From positions 1-64,000 of the forward strand of contig JBGAMU010000005.1 of assembly GCA_044222685.1 (NCBI GenBank): a stretch of DNA of 64,000 bases, in the 5' to 3' direction. The notes beneath the pieces are model-generated. The model worked only from the letters and a program-made list of their open reading frames with translations, did no database searches and was not told where the DNA came from. Origin of the DNA: JAEUPI01 sp044222685 (lineage in GTDB: Bacteria > Pseudomonadota > Gammaproteobacteria > Burkholderiales > Burkholderiaceae_C). Every line of letters starts with the position of its first letter. Within the stretch, counting starts at the first letter, position 1. Shown here in pieces: positions 21,962 through 30,707 of this stretch. Position numbers and translations under genes: made by a program.

Positions 21962-23122
21962 ATGGGTCCCCTGTTCGGACTGCGGGTGATCGAACTGGCC
22001 AGCATCGGGCCGGGTCCGATGTGCGCGATGCTGTTGGCCGACCTGGGCGCCGACGTGATCCGCATCGACCGCACCGAGCCGAGCGGCCTGGGCGTGCCCA
22101 CCGAGCCGCGCTTCGACGTCACCGGCCGCAACCGGCGTTCGGTGGCGCTCGACCTCAAGCGCGTCGAGGGGCGCGACGCGGCGCTGCGGCTGATCGATCG
22201 CGCCGACGTGCTGATCGAAGGCTGGCGGCCGGGCGTCGCCGAACGACTGGGCCTCGGCCCCGACGAATGCGCGTCGCGCAACCCTCGCCTGGTCTACGGC
22301 CGCATGACGGGTTTCGGCCAGACCGGGCCGTTGGCGCAGGCGGCGGGCCACGACATCGACTACATCGCGCTGGTCGGCGCGCTGCACGCGATCGGCCCGG
22401 CCGGTGCAAAGCCCGTGCCGCCGCTCAACCTGGTCGGTGACTACGGCGGCGGCGCGCTGTACCTGGCCTTCGGCTTGATGGCTGCGCTGTTCGAACGCCA
22501 GCGCTCGGGCCGTGGCCAGGTGGTCGACGCGGCGATGGTCGACGGCGCGGCGTCGCTGCTGTCGATCTTCCACGGCCTGCAGGCGGCTGGCCGCTGGGAC
22601 GAGCACGAACGCGGCGCCAACCTGCTCGACGGCGGCGCGCCGTTCTACGATACCTATGCCACCGCCGACGGTCGGCACGTTGCGCTCGGGGCGCTGGAAC
22701 CGAAGTTCTTTGCCGAGTTCGCCGAGCGGGTCGGGCTCGACACGCGCTTCGTCAAGCGCCAGTACGACCGGCGCCTGTGGCCCGAGATGCGCGAGGCCAT
22801 CGCGGCCATCTTCGCCACCCGCACGCGCGATGCGTGGGCCGAGGCGCTCGAAGGCAGCGATGCCTGCGTGGCGCCGGTGCTCTCGCTCGGCGAGGCGCCG
22901 TTGCACCCGCACGCCCGCGCGAGGAACACGTTCATCGAGGTCGACGGCGTGATGCAGGCTGCGCCGGCGCCGCGCTTCTCGCGCAGCGCCGCCGCGTCAC
23001 CGCGCTCGCCGGTGCCGGCGGGCACGCACAGCGAGGCGGTGCTGGCCGAGGCCGGCTTCACGCACGACGAGATCCTCGCGCTGCGTGCGGCGGGTGCGCT
23101 GCTGCAGGCTAGCGTGTCATGA
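21962..23122 (+). CDS. CaiB/BaiF CoA-transferase family, alpha-methylacyl-CoA racemase type
   Basis: 386-residue type III CoA-transferase fold. The start LFGLRVIELASIGPGPMCAM, GHDIDYIALVGALHAIG and LNLVGDYGGG match alpha-methylacyl-CoA racemases, where the His and Asp in these motifs exchange the alpha proton. It probably epimerises branched acyl-CoA so beta-oxidation can proceed. GAGGAG (21947-21952) suits ATG 21962; two earlier in-frame ATGs (21953, 21956) are too close. The downstream NUDIX-MBL gene overlaps by 4 bases (ATGA). Confidence 0.88.
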   Translation: MGPLFGLRVIELASIGPGPMCAMLLADLGADVIRIDRTEPSGLGVPTEPRFDVTGRNRRSVALDLKRVEGRDAALRLIDRADVLIEGWRPGVAERLGLGPDECASRNPRLVYGRMTGFGQTGPLAQAAGHDIDYIALVGALHAIGPAGAKPVPPLNLVGDYGGGALYLAFGLMAALFERQRSGRGQVVDAAMVDGAASLLSIFHGLQAAGRWDEHERGANLLDGGAPFYDTYATADGRHVALGALEPKFFAEFAERVGLDTRFVKRQYDRRLWPEMREAIAAIFATRTRDAWAEALEGSDACVAPVLSLGEAPLHPHARARNTFIEVDGVMQAAPAPRFSRSAAASPRSPVPAGTHSEAVLAEAGFTHDEILALRAAGALLQASVS

Positions 23123-24795
23123 GCGGCGGTGACGGCCATCGCAACCCGGTGCCGCGGCTGGCGGCCTCGGTGATCGTGCTGCGCGACGGTGCGCACGGCC
23201 TCGAGGTGCTGATGCAGCGGCGCGCCGAGCGGGCGGGCGATCATCACCAGAGCGGCGCTGCGGTCTTTCCCGGCGGCCTGCTCGACGGGCACGACCGCGG
23301 CCGCGATGCGTTGTGCCGCGGCCTGGACGACGCGCAGGCCAGTGCGCGCCTGGGTCTGCCGTCCGGCGGACTGGACTACTGGGTCGCCGCGATCCGCGAG
23401 TGTTTCGAAGAGGCGGGCCTGCTGTTCGCCTGCGAGGCCGATGGCGCCTGGGTGCGCCTCGATGCACACGACCCTGTCGAACTGCGCGCGCATCGCCACC
23501 GGCTGCACGCCGGCGAGACGGACTTGACCTCGCTGTGCCAGGCTTGGGGCCTGACGCTGGCGACCGACCGTCTGCACTACTTCAGCCACTGGATCACACC
23601 ACCAGGTCGGCCCAAGCGCTTCGATACGTGCTTCTTCGTCGTCGAGGCGCCACCGGACCAGACCGCGGTCGCCGACGAGACCGAGGCCGAGGAACTGATG
23701 TGGCTGACACCGCAGCGGGCGCTGTCGGACGAACGCGCGCTCAAACTGCTGCCGGTGACGCGCGAGATCCTCAAGGCGCTGGCGGCCTGCACGACCGTGG
23801 CGCAGGTGATCGACGAGGCGAAGTCTCGCCGCGACGTGCCGATGATGATGCCGCGGCTGGGCGTCGGCGCGAAGGGCATGCGACCGGTGTTGCCGAGCGA
23901 GTGGGCCTATGCCGAGATCGGCCGGCTCGACCCCGAGGGCCGCGCCGACGTGTGGTTCGAACTGGTGCCCGGCCGCGCGGTGCGCCTGTCGCCGCGCATC
24001 CTGCGGGTGACCGCCGACAACGGCAGCATGATGACCGGGCCCGGCACCAACAGCTACTTCGTGCACGACCCTGCCGGCGGCGATTGCGCGCTGATCGATC
24101 CCGGCCCCGACGATGCGGCGCACGTACGGGCCGTGCTCGCCGCGGCGCCCGGGCGCATCACGCGCATCATCGTGACCCACACGCACAAGGACCATTCGCC
24201 CGCCGCGCAGGCGGTGCGCGCGGCCACCGGCGCCGCGCTGTTCGGCCGTGTCGCCGACCACCCCGAGTGGCAGGACGCCGCGTTCCGCCCGGACCATGTG
24301 CTCGCGCATGGCGACACGCTGGCGCTCGGCGTCGACTGCACGCTGCGCGTCGTGCATACGCCTGGCCACGCTTCGAACCATCTGTGCTACCTGCTCGAGC
24401 AGGAAAAGCTGCTCTTCACCGGTGACCACCTGATGCAGGGCTCGACGGTGGTGATCAACCCGCCCGACGGCGACATGCAGGCGTATCTCGACGCGCTCAC
24501 CAGCCTGCTCGCGCTCGAGCTCGACTGGCTGGCGCCCGGGCACGGCTTCCTGATCGATCGGCCACACGACGTGGTGCGCCGCACGGTGGCGCACCGTCTG
24601 CAGCGCGAGGCCAAGGTGGTGGCTGCGTTGCAGGCCGGCGGGCCGGCGGCGATCGAAACGCTGCTGCCGGTGGTCTACCAGGAGGTGCCGCCGCGCCTGC
24701 ATGCGATGGCGGCACGCTCGCTGCACGCCCATCTGCTGAAGCTGCGCGCCGATGGCCGCGCCGCCGAACGCGCCGGCGTGTGGTCGTTGACCTGA
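23119..24795 (+). CDS. NUDIX - metallo-beta-lactamase fusion hydrolase
   Basis: 558-residue two-domain protein. Residues about 10-240 resemble NUDT19-type NUDIX hydrolases: PGGLLDGHD, then a Nudix helix RECFEEAGLLF at about 93. A long insertion separates the GG and REXXEE parts, as in NUDT19. Residues about 280-555 are an LACTB2-like MBL domain with complete ligands: THTHKDH (H354, H356, D358, H359), His417 in TPGHASNH, Asp436 in TGDH and His475. NUDT19-like enzymes cleave CoA and acyl-CoA; LACTB2-like proteins cut RNA or thioesters. Coupling to a CoA racemase suggests acyl-CoA turnover, but this is inference. Confidence 0.85.
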   Translation: MSGGDGHRNPVPRLAASVIVLRDGAHGLEVLMQRRAERAGDHHQSGAAVFPGGLLDGHDRGRDALCRGLDDAQASARLGLPSGGLDYWVAAIRECFEEAGLLFACEADGAWVRLDAHDPVELRAHRHRLHAGETDLTSLCQAWGLTLATDRLHYFSHWITPPGRPKRFDTCFFVVEAPPDQTAVADETEAEELMWLTPQRALSDERALKLLPVTREILKALAACTTVAQVIDEAKSRRDVPMMMPRLGVGAKGMRPVLPSEWAYAEIGRLDPEGRADVWFELVPGRAVRLSPRILRVTADNGSMMTGPGTNSYFVHDPAGGDCALIDPGPDDAAHVRAVLAAAPGRITRIIVTHTHKDHSPAAQAVRAATGAALFGRVADHPEWQDAAFRPDHVLAHGDTLALGVDCTLRVVHTPGHASNHLCYLLEQEKLLFTGDHLMQGSTVVINPPDGDMQAYLDALTSLLALELDWLAPGHGFLIDRPHDVVRRTVAHRLQREAKVVAALQAGGPAAIETLLPVVYQEVPPRLHAMAARSLHAHLLKLRADGRAAERAGVWSLT

Positions 24796-24802
24796 CAGCG
24801 CG

Positions 24803-26260
24803 TCAGACCGCGGCCGGCTCAGTTGGCCGCCGCGCCATCAGCTCGGGCACCAGCGCCTCGTAGCCGGCGGCCAGCTCGAGCAGCGCCGCGTCGCCGAGCG
24901 GCCGACCGATCAACTGCAGACCCATCGGCCAACGCCCGTTGGCATGAAAGCCGGCCGGCACGCTGATCGCCGGCAGCCCGGCGAAGGTGGCGTAGATCGT
25001 CGTCTCCATCCAGCGGTGGTAGGTGTCCATCGTGCGGCCGGCGATGGCTTTCGGCCAGTGCTGCTCGATCGGGAACGGCCACACCTGCGCCACCGGAAGC
25101 GCCAGCGCATCGAAGCCCTCGAACAGCTTGAGCAGCGCCGCATACAAGCGGCTGCGCGTCTCGCTGGCGCGCATGAAGTCGACCGCGCTCAGCTGCTGCG
25201 CCTGGTCGTATTCCCACAGCGCCTCGGGCTTGATGTGCTCGCGCGCGTCGGGCCGCAGCGGCATCACCGCGCCGACGTTCGGCGCCACCAGCGCGCGCCG
25301 CCAAAGCAGCCAGGCCTGCCAGACGCGGTCGAGGTCGACACCGATCGTGGCTAGCGGCTCGATGTGTGCACCGCCGCCGGCCATGCGCTGCAGCGCCTGC
25401 TCGCACACGGCGATCACGCCCGGCTCGGTGGCCAGATGACCGCCGAGATCGCCGAGCCACGCGATGCGGCGGCCGGTCACGCTGGCCTGCGGGCCGGGCA
25501 CGAAGCTCTGCGGCCCCTGCGCGATCGACAGCGGCGCGCGCGCGTCGTAGCCGGCCTGCGTCGACAACAGCTGCGCCAGGTCGCGTACGGTGCGCGCCAT
25601 CGGGCCCTCGGCGCCGAGCTGGCGTACCCACACGTCGGCGGTCGGTCCGTAGGGCACGCGGCCCTGGCTCGGGCGCAGGCCGAACACGTGGTTCCAGCCG
25701 CCCGGGTTGCGCAGGCTGCCCATGAAGTCGGACCCGTCGGCCACCGGCAGCAGGCGCTGCGCCAGGCACACCGCCGCACCACCGCTCGAACCGCCCGCGC
25801 TGACCGATGGGTCCCAGGCGTTGCCGGTGCTGCCGAACAGCGTGTTGTAGGTGTGCGAGCCGAGGCCGAACTCGGGCATGTTGGTCTTGCCGATCACGAT
25901 GCAGCCGGCCGCCTTCATGCGCTCGACCATGATGCTGTCGGCGCGTGCCACCGCGTCCTTCAGCAGCGGGCTGCCGTAAGTGGTGGGAAAGCCGACGGCG
26001 GCGCCGGTGTCCTTGATCGCCTGCGGCATGCCGTGCATCCAGCCGCGGCTGGATCCATGAGCAAGTTCGGCGTCGCTGGCCGCCGCCTGCGCCAGCAGCA
26101 CGTCGTCGTCAGCCAGGTTGACGATCGCAGTGAAGCGCGCATTGAGGCGGTGGATGCGGGCCAGGTAAGCGCGCATCACTTCCACGCACGACACCGTGCG
26201 GGCATGAATGGCCTGCGACAACGCGAGCGCGTCGAGGTCGGTGATCGGGTCGACGGCCAT
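24803..26260 (-). CDS. Amidase signature hydrolase 1
   Basis: 485-residue amidase, last of the long minus-strand run. The catalytic triad pattern is present: Lys in PQAIKDTGAA, cis-Ser in SAGGSSGGAAV, and nucleophile Ser in the SDFMGSLRNP segment, which departs from the usual DGAGSIRIPA. It cleaves amide bonds to a carboxylate and ammonia or amine. Substrate specificity cannot be read from the signature. It begins 4 bases after the amidase 2 stop. Confidence 0.9.
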   Translation of the reverse strand: MAVDPITDLDALALSQAIHARTVSCVEVMRAYLARIHRLNARFTAIVNLADDDVLLAQAAASDAELAHGSSRGWMHGMPQAIKDTGAAVGFPTTYGSPLLKDAVARADSIMVERMKAAGCIVIGKTNMPEFGLGSHTYNTLFGSTGNAWDPSVSAGGSSGGAAVCLAQRLLPVADGSDFMGSLRNPGGWNHVFGLRPSQGRVPYGPTADVWVRQLGAEGPMARTVRDLAQLLSTQAGYDARAPLSIAQGPQSFVPGPQASVTGRRIAWLGDLGGHLATEPGVIAVCEQALQRMAGGGAHIEPLATIGVDLDRVWQAWLLWRRALVAPNVGAVMPLRPDAREHIKPEALWEYDQAQQLSAVDFMRASETRSRLYAALLKLFEGFDALALPVAQVWPFPIEQHWPKAIAGRTMDTYHRWMETTIYATFAGLPAISVPAGFHANGRWPMGLQLIGRPLGDAALLELAAGYEALVPELMARRPTEPAAV

Positions 26261-26263
26261 CGC

Positions 26264-27766
26264 TCAGCTGCCGGCAAACGGTGCGATGCGCACGCGCTGC
26301 GGCGTCGCGGCCTCCCACTGCGCCGCCACGCGCAGCAGCAGCGCGTCGCCGCCCAGCGGCGCGGCGAGCATCGCACCGATCGGCAGCCCGGCGCTCGAGC
26401 GGCCCACCGGCAGCGAGATCGCCGGCGCGCCGGTCGCGTTGGCCAGCGGCGTGAACGGCGAATAGCGCCACAGGCCCTGCGGTCCGAGCCGGTAGTCGAA
26501 GAAGTCGGGGTTGTGCATCGCGAAGCGCCCGAGCTGGGCCGGCGGCTCGGCCAGCGTGGGCGTCAGCAGCAGGTCGTAGCGCTCGTGAAAGGTGCCCATG
26601 CGCCGCCCCAGGCCGTGCAGTTCGTTCAGTGCCCGCATGTAGTCGCCGCCGCTGCGGGCGCGGCCGATCTGCAGCGCGCTCCAGACCGCGGGCTCGAGTT
26701 CGTCGGGCGTGAGCGGCCGGCCGCGCTGCGCAGCGAAACCGTCGAGCAGCATCGCGGTGCCGGTGACGATGACCTCCATCACCGGCCGCACCACGTCGAG
26801 CGTGCTGAATGCCAGCGTCACTTCGTCGACCTGGTGACCGAGCTGCTGCAGCGTGGTGGCGAACGCGGCGATCGCGCCGGCGACCTCGGGATGCACCGCG
26901 TCGCCCTCGTAGAAGCGGTTGCACAAGCCGATGCGCAAGGCCTTCGGCGGCGAGCGCAGTGCAGCGGCGAAGGGGGCCTCACGCGCGGGCGCGGCGTAAG
27001 GCGCCCCGGCATCGGCGCCCGCGGTGCAGTCGAGCGCGATGGTGCAGTCGCGCACGCTGCGCGACACCACATGGTCGATCGCCAGGCCGCCCCAGCCTTC
27101 GCCGACAAGCGGTCCCACCGGCATGAGACCCCGCGAGGGCTTCAGGCCGATCAGGCCGCAGGCCGACGCCGGGATGCGGATCGAGCCGGCACCGTCGTTG
27201 GCATGCGCCATCGTCACCACGCCGGCGGCGGTGGCAGCGGCCGCGCCGCCGCTGGAACCACCGGCCGAGTGCGCCGTGTGCCACGGGTTGCGCGTCGGCC
27301 CGCCGTAGGCCAGCGCCTCGGTGCTGGCGCTGACGCCCATCTCGGGCGAGGTGGTGCGGCCGAACGGCACGAAGCCGGCGGCCAGATAGCGCTCGGTCAG
27401 CGTGCCGCGCACCGGCCAGCGCATGCCCTCGGCGCCGAACGCGCGCGAGCCCATGCGCGATGGTAACTCGGGGTGCGCGGTGGCGGGACCCACGTCCTTC
27501 AGCAGCAGCGGTACGCCGAAGAACGGCTTGCGCCGCAGCAAATCGGCGCGCGCCCCATCGTCGCGACAGGCAGCGAGCTCGGCGTCGCAGGAAGCGGCAC
27601 CCCGATGTGCCAGATCGGTTCGCACCAGGCAAACGGCGTTCAGCGTCGGATGGGTCGCCTCGATCTGCGCGAGCGTGCGTTGCATCGCCTCGGTCGCGCT
27701 GAACTCGCCGCGCACGATGGCCGCCGCCAACGCAGTGGCATCGTCGGTGAACCAAGGGCTGCTCAT
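26264..27766 (-). CDS. Amidase signature hydrolase 2
   Basis: 500-residue amidase with Lys in PLLLKDVGPA, SAGGSSGGAAAAT, and nucleophile region NDGAGSIRIPASACGLIGLK. It is clearly a paralogue of its neighbours but diverged well outside the signature, arguing for a different substrate. ATG 27766 overlaps the stop of amidase 3 (ATGA); the frame open to 27919 lies inside that gene and is not used. Confidence 0.92.
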   Translation of the reverse strand: MSSPWFTDDATALAAAIVRGEFSATEAMQRTLAQIEATHPTLNAVCLVRTDLAHRGAASCDAELAACRDDGARADLLRRKPFFGVPLLLKDVGPATAHPELPSRMGSRAFGAEGMRWPVRGTLTERYLAAGFVPFGRTTSPEMGVSASTEALAYGGPTRNPWHTAHSAGGSSGGAAAATAAGVVTMAHANDGAGSIRIPASACGLIGLKPSRGLMPVGPLVGEGWGGLAIDHVVSRSVRDCTIALDCTAGADAGAPYAAPAREAPFAAALRSPPKALRIGLCNRFYEGDAVHPEVAGAIAAFATTLQQLGHQVDEVTLAFSTLDVVRPVMEVIVTGTAMLLDGFAAQRGRPLTPDELEPAVWSALQIGRARSGGDYMRALNELHGLGRRMGTFHERYDLLLTPTLAEPPAQLGRFAMHNPDFFDYRLGPQGLWRYSPFTPLANATGAPAISLPVGRSSAGLPIGAMLAAPLGGDALLLRVAAQWEAATPQRVRIAPFAGS

Positions 27767-29181
27767 GACCGTAGTGCCTCCACATCGGGCCGCGCAATCG
27801 GATGCAGCGCCTCGAATGCGCGCGCCGCGCGCAGCACCAGCGCGTCGCCGAACATCGGCCCGACGATCTGCAGGCCGATCGGCAGGCCGGCCTTCGTCAG
27901 CCCGCACGGCACCGAGCACGCCGGCTGCTGGGTCTGGTTGAACGGATAGGAAAACGGTGTCCAGCCCAGCATGTTCTCGGGTGTCAGCGGGCTGTGCCCG
28001 GCCGGACGGGCATCGAACGCGGGCACCGCGACGCTGGGCGTCACCAGCAGGTCCACGCGCTGCATGAACTGGCGCATGTGCGAACCGAGCGCACCGCGGC
28101 GCTGGTGCAGCTGCTGCAGTTGCAGCGCATCGATCGCCGAGCCGGCCGCGGCCTCGGCACGGAAGTCCGGGTCGGCCAGTTCACGCTGCGCCGGCGTCAG
28201 CGTATTCCAGATCGACCAGGCACCGCTGAACCACAGGCCGAGGCAGATGTCGAGCGGGTCGGGAATGCCGGGGTCGAGCGCCTCGACATGCGCGCCGAGT
28301 TCGGCAAAGGTCTGCACCGCCTTGGCACAGGCAGCGGCCACCTCGGGATGCACGTTCTTCGCGTAGCCGAGCGTCGGCGACCAGGCGATGCGCAGGCCGC
28401 GCACGCCATCGTCGAGGCCGACGCGGTAGTCGCGCCCGTCGGGCGGCAGCGATGTCCAGTCGCGTGCATCGGGCTGGGCCAGCACCGTGAGCATCAGCGC
28501 GGCGTCGCGCACGCTCATCGTGTGCGGTCCGAGATGCGACACCGTGCCCATCGGCGACAGCGGATACGCCGGCACGCGGCCGAAGCTGGGCTTGAGGCCG
28601 AAGTTGCCGCAGAACGCCGCCGGGATGCGCACGCTGCCCGCGCCGTCGGTGCCCACGCTGAGCGGTCCCATGCCGGCGGCCACGGCCGCCGCGGTGCCGC
28701 CCGAAGAGCCGCCCGGTGTCTTGCTCGGGTCCCACGGGTTGCGGCTGATGCCGGTGAGCGGCGAGTTGGTCTCGCCCTTGCAGCCGAACTCGGGTGTCGT
28801 CGTCTTGCCGAGCAGCACCGCACCGGCTTCGCGCAGCCGCGCGCTGGCCGGCGCGTCGACGTCCCATGCCTGCTTCGGGTCCACCGTGCGGCTGCCGCGC
28901 AGCGTGGGCCAGCCGCGCGCGAGGATCAGGTCCTTGATCGACGTGGGCACGCCGTCGAGCAGTCCGATCGGCGCGCCGCGCCGCCAGCGTTCGGTGCTCT
29001 GCGCCGCGCTGGTGAGCGCCTCGTCGCGCGCGATCCAGCAGAACGCATTGAGCTTGGGGTTGAGGCGATCGATGCGCGCCAGCACCGCCTGCGTCGCCTC
29101 GGTCGGCGAGGCCTGGCCGCTGCGGTACAGCGCAAGCAGCTCGGTGGCGGTGCAGTCGGCGAGGTCGGTACGGGCGGTCAT
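27763..29181 (-). CDS. Amidase signature hydrolase 3
   Basis: 472-residue amidase with Lys in PTSIKDLILA, TPGGSSGGTAAAV, and nucleophile region TDGAGSVRIPAAFCGNFGLK. It resembles general aliphatic and aryl amidases such as GatA-like and AtzF-like proteins, without evidence for a GatCAB role since gatB and gatC are absent. It starts 1 base after the M81 gene's stop, so it is part of the same transcript. Confidence 0.92.
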   Translation of the reverse strand: MTARTDLADCTATELLALYRSGQASPTEATQAVLARIDRLNPKLNAFCWIARDEALTSAAQSTERWRRGAPIGLLDGVPTSIKDLILARGWPTLRGSRTVDPKQAWDVDAPASARLREAGAVLLGKTTTPEFGCKGETNSPLTGISRNPWDPSKTPGGSSGGTAAAVAAGMGPLSVGTDGAGSVRIPAAFCGNFGLKPSFGRVPAYPLSPMGTVSHLGPHTMSVRDAALMLTVLAQPDARDWTSLPPDGRDYRVGLDDGVRGLRIAWSPTLGYAKNVHPEVAAACAKAVQTFAELGAHVEALDPGIPDPLDICLGLWFSGAWSIWNTLTPAQRELADPDFRAEAAAGSAIDALQLQQLHQRRGALGSHMRQFMQRVDLLVTPSVAVPAFDARPAGHSPLTPENMLGWTPFSYPFNQTQQPACSVPCGLTKAGLPIGLQIVGPMFGDALVLRAARAFEALHPIARPDVEALRS

Positions 29182-29182
29182 G

Positions 29183-30676
29183 TCATGGCCTCCGGTCTAT
29201 GGATGAGGGCAGTCGCGTCCACGGCAGGTCGGCCGGGTCGGCGGCCATCGGGCCGGCCGCCTTGGCGATCAGCACCTGCGATGCATGCGGCTGGAAGTCG
29301 GCGCGGAAGTGGTTCGAGCTCTTCACCACCACGATGCGCATCTGCTCGGTGTGGATGCCCACCATGCGCAGCAACTCGCGATCGAGCAGCTGCTTCTTGC
29401 CGCTGACCACCGCGACGCGGATGCCTTCGATCTCCAGGCAGGCGCTGGGGCCGAGGCGCACGGTCAGCCCGGTCATCATCGGGCCCTTCAGCGTGCACAC
29501 GCCGTCGGCCACCGCCAGCACCTTGCAGCGGCCCTGCACCGGCGGGTCGCTCGGCTGGCCGGTGAAGGTGGGCACCGCCGTCCCGAGCGCCAGCGGCAGC
29601 TCGGCGCCGACACCGGCTTCGAGCGCCGCGCGGCCCGCGGCCGGGTCGAACAGCAGGCCGAGCGCGACGCGGCCGGGGAACTTGCGGCCGGCGCCCTGCG
29701 CGAGCAGCGCATGCAGCAGCCCGGTCGTGTTGCTGTCGCCACCGGCGCCGGGGTTGTCCTGCGTGTCGGCGATGACGATCGGCTTGGGCGAGCGCTCGGC
29801 CAGTGCCAGCGCCTGCGTGACCGCCTCGCGGGCCGGTTGGCAGTCGAGCTGCCACTGTGCGCGCTGCACCGCGCGGGCGAACAGCGCCTCGGCGGCGCTT
29901 TCGGCACGCGCACCGTGGCTCCACACCATCGGCGCGCATTCGTCGAAGTCGGACGCCGGAAATCCCATGCAGAAGCTCGACACGCTGCCGTGCTCGCGGT
30001 CGAGCACCTCGAGCTCCTCGAACAACGAGCGGGCCGGCTCGGTCCAGGTGCTCTGTGCGTTCAGCGGGATCAGGAACGGCAGCCGCCGCGCGTGCGTCGG
30101 CTCCCTGCGGCCGGCTTTCAGGCGGCGCGACATCAATTCGCCGGCACGCACGCCGGTGCGTGCCATGTCGACGTGCGGATAGGTGCGATAGGCCACCAGC
30201 GCGTCGGCCTCGCGCAGCATGCGTTGCGTGACGTTGGCATGCAGGTCGAGGCTGGCGACGATGGGCACGCCGGATCCCACGATGGCGCGCAGCCGTGCCA
30301 GCAGTTCGCCCTCGCTGTCGAGCGCCTGCTCGGCGACCGCCGCGCCGTGCAGGTCGAGGTAGATGCCGTCCAGGCTGCCGGCCTTGCGCACGTCTTCGAC
30401 GATGGCGCCGGCGATGCGCTCGAACGCATCGGTGGTCACGTACGACGACGGGATCGCGCCGGCCCAGCACGACGGGAGCAGCGTCCAGCCCTGGCTGCGC
30501 GCGTAGTCGATGAAGCCGGCCACCGGGATGTTGATGCCGGCGAGCTGCTCCACCATCGCGGCGCCGCGCACGAAGGCTGGGAACGAGTCGCCGCGGGTGA
30601 AGGCTGCCCAGTCGGCCAAGCTGGGCGCGAAGGTGTTGGTCTCGTGCTGGTAGCCGGCGATCAGCATGCGCGTCAT
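29183..30676 (-). CDS. M81-family metallopeptidase (MlrC-like)
   Basis: 497-residue zinc protein of the family named for MlrC, the last enzyme of microcystin degradation in Sphingomonas. Landmarks: MLIAGYQHETNTFAP near the start, LDGIYLDLHGAAVAEQ, VASLDLHANVTQRML, YPHVDMARTG, then DTQDNPGAGGDSNTTGLL (putative metal/substrate loop). Most family members are uncharacterised and sit beside dipeptide-type ABC transporters, as here. Microcystin should not be assumed as substrate. ATG 30676 follows AAAGG. Confidence 0.87.
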   Translation of the reverse strand: MTRMLIAGYQHETNTFAPSLADWAAFTRGDSFPAFVRGAAMVEQLAGINIPVAGFIDYARSQGWTLLPSCWAGAIPSSYVTTDAFERIAGAIVEDVRKAGSLDGIYLDLHGAAVAEQALDSEGELLARLRAIVGSGVPIVASLDLHANVTQRMLREADALVAYRTYPHVDMARTGVRAGELMSRRLKAGRREPTHARRLPFLIPLNAQSTWTEPARSLFEELEVLDREHGSVSSFCMGFPASDFDECAPMVWSHGARAESAAEALFARAVQRAQWQLDCQPAREAVTQALALAERSPKPIVIADTQDNPGAGGDSNTTGLLHALLAQGAGRKFPGRVALGLLFDPAAGRAALEAGVGAELPLALGTAVPTFTGQPSDPPVQGRCKVLAVADGVCTLKGPMMTGLTVRLGPSACLEIEGIRVAVVSGKKQLLDRELLRMVGIHTEQMRIVVVKSSNHFRADFQPHASQVLIAKAAGPMAADPADLPWTRLPSSIDRRP

Positions 30677-30707
30677 GTCGGGGCCTTTCGTCGAAGGATG
30701 GATGCGC

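Noticed and set aside
25364..27466. 700-codon plus-strand frame opposite amidases 1 and 2
   Set aside because: Low-complexity Arg/His/Ala product crossing the junction of two real genes; no similarity to a protein family.
27763..29181. Amidase 3 as GatA of the tRNA amidotransferase
   Set aside because: No gatB or gatC is nearby, and it lies in a transporter-hydrolase operon with two other amidases.
29183..30676. Calling the M81 gene mlrC and the locus a microcystin degradation cluster
   Set aside because: mlrA, mlrB and mlrD are absent, and most M81 proteins are not linked to microcystin; only family membership is supported.
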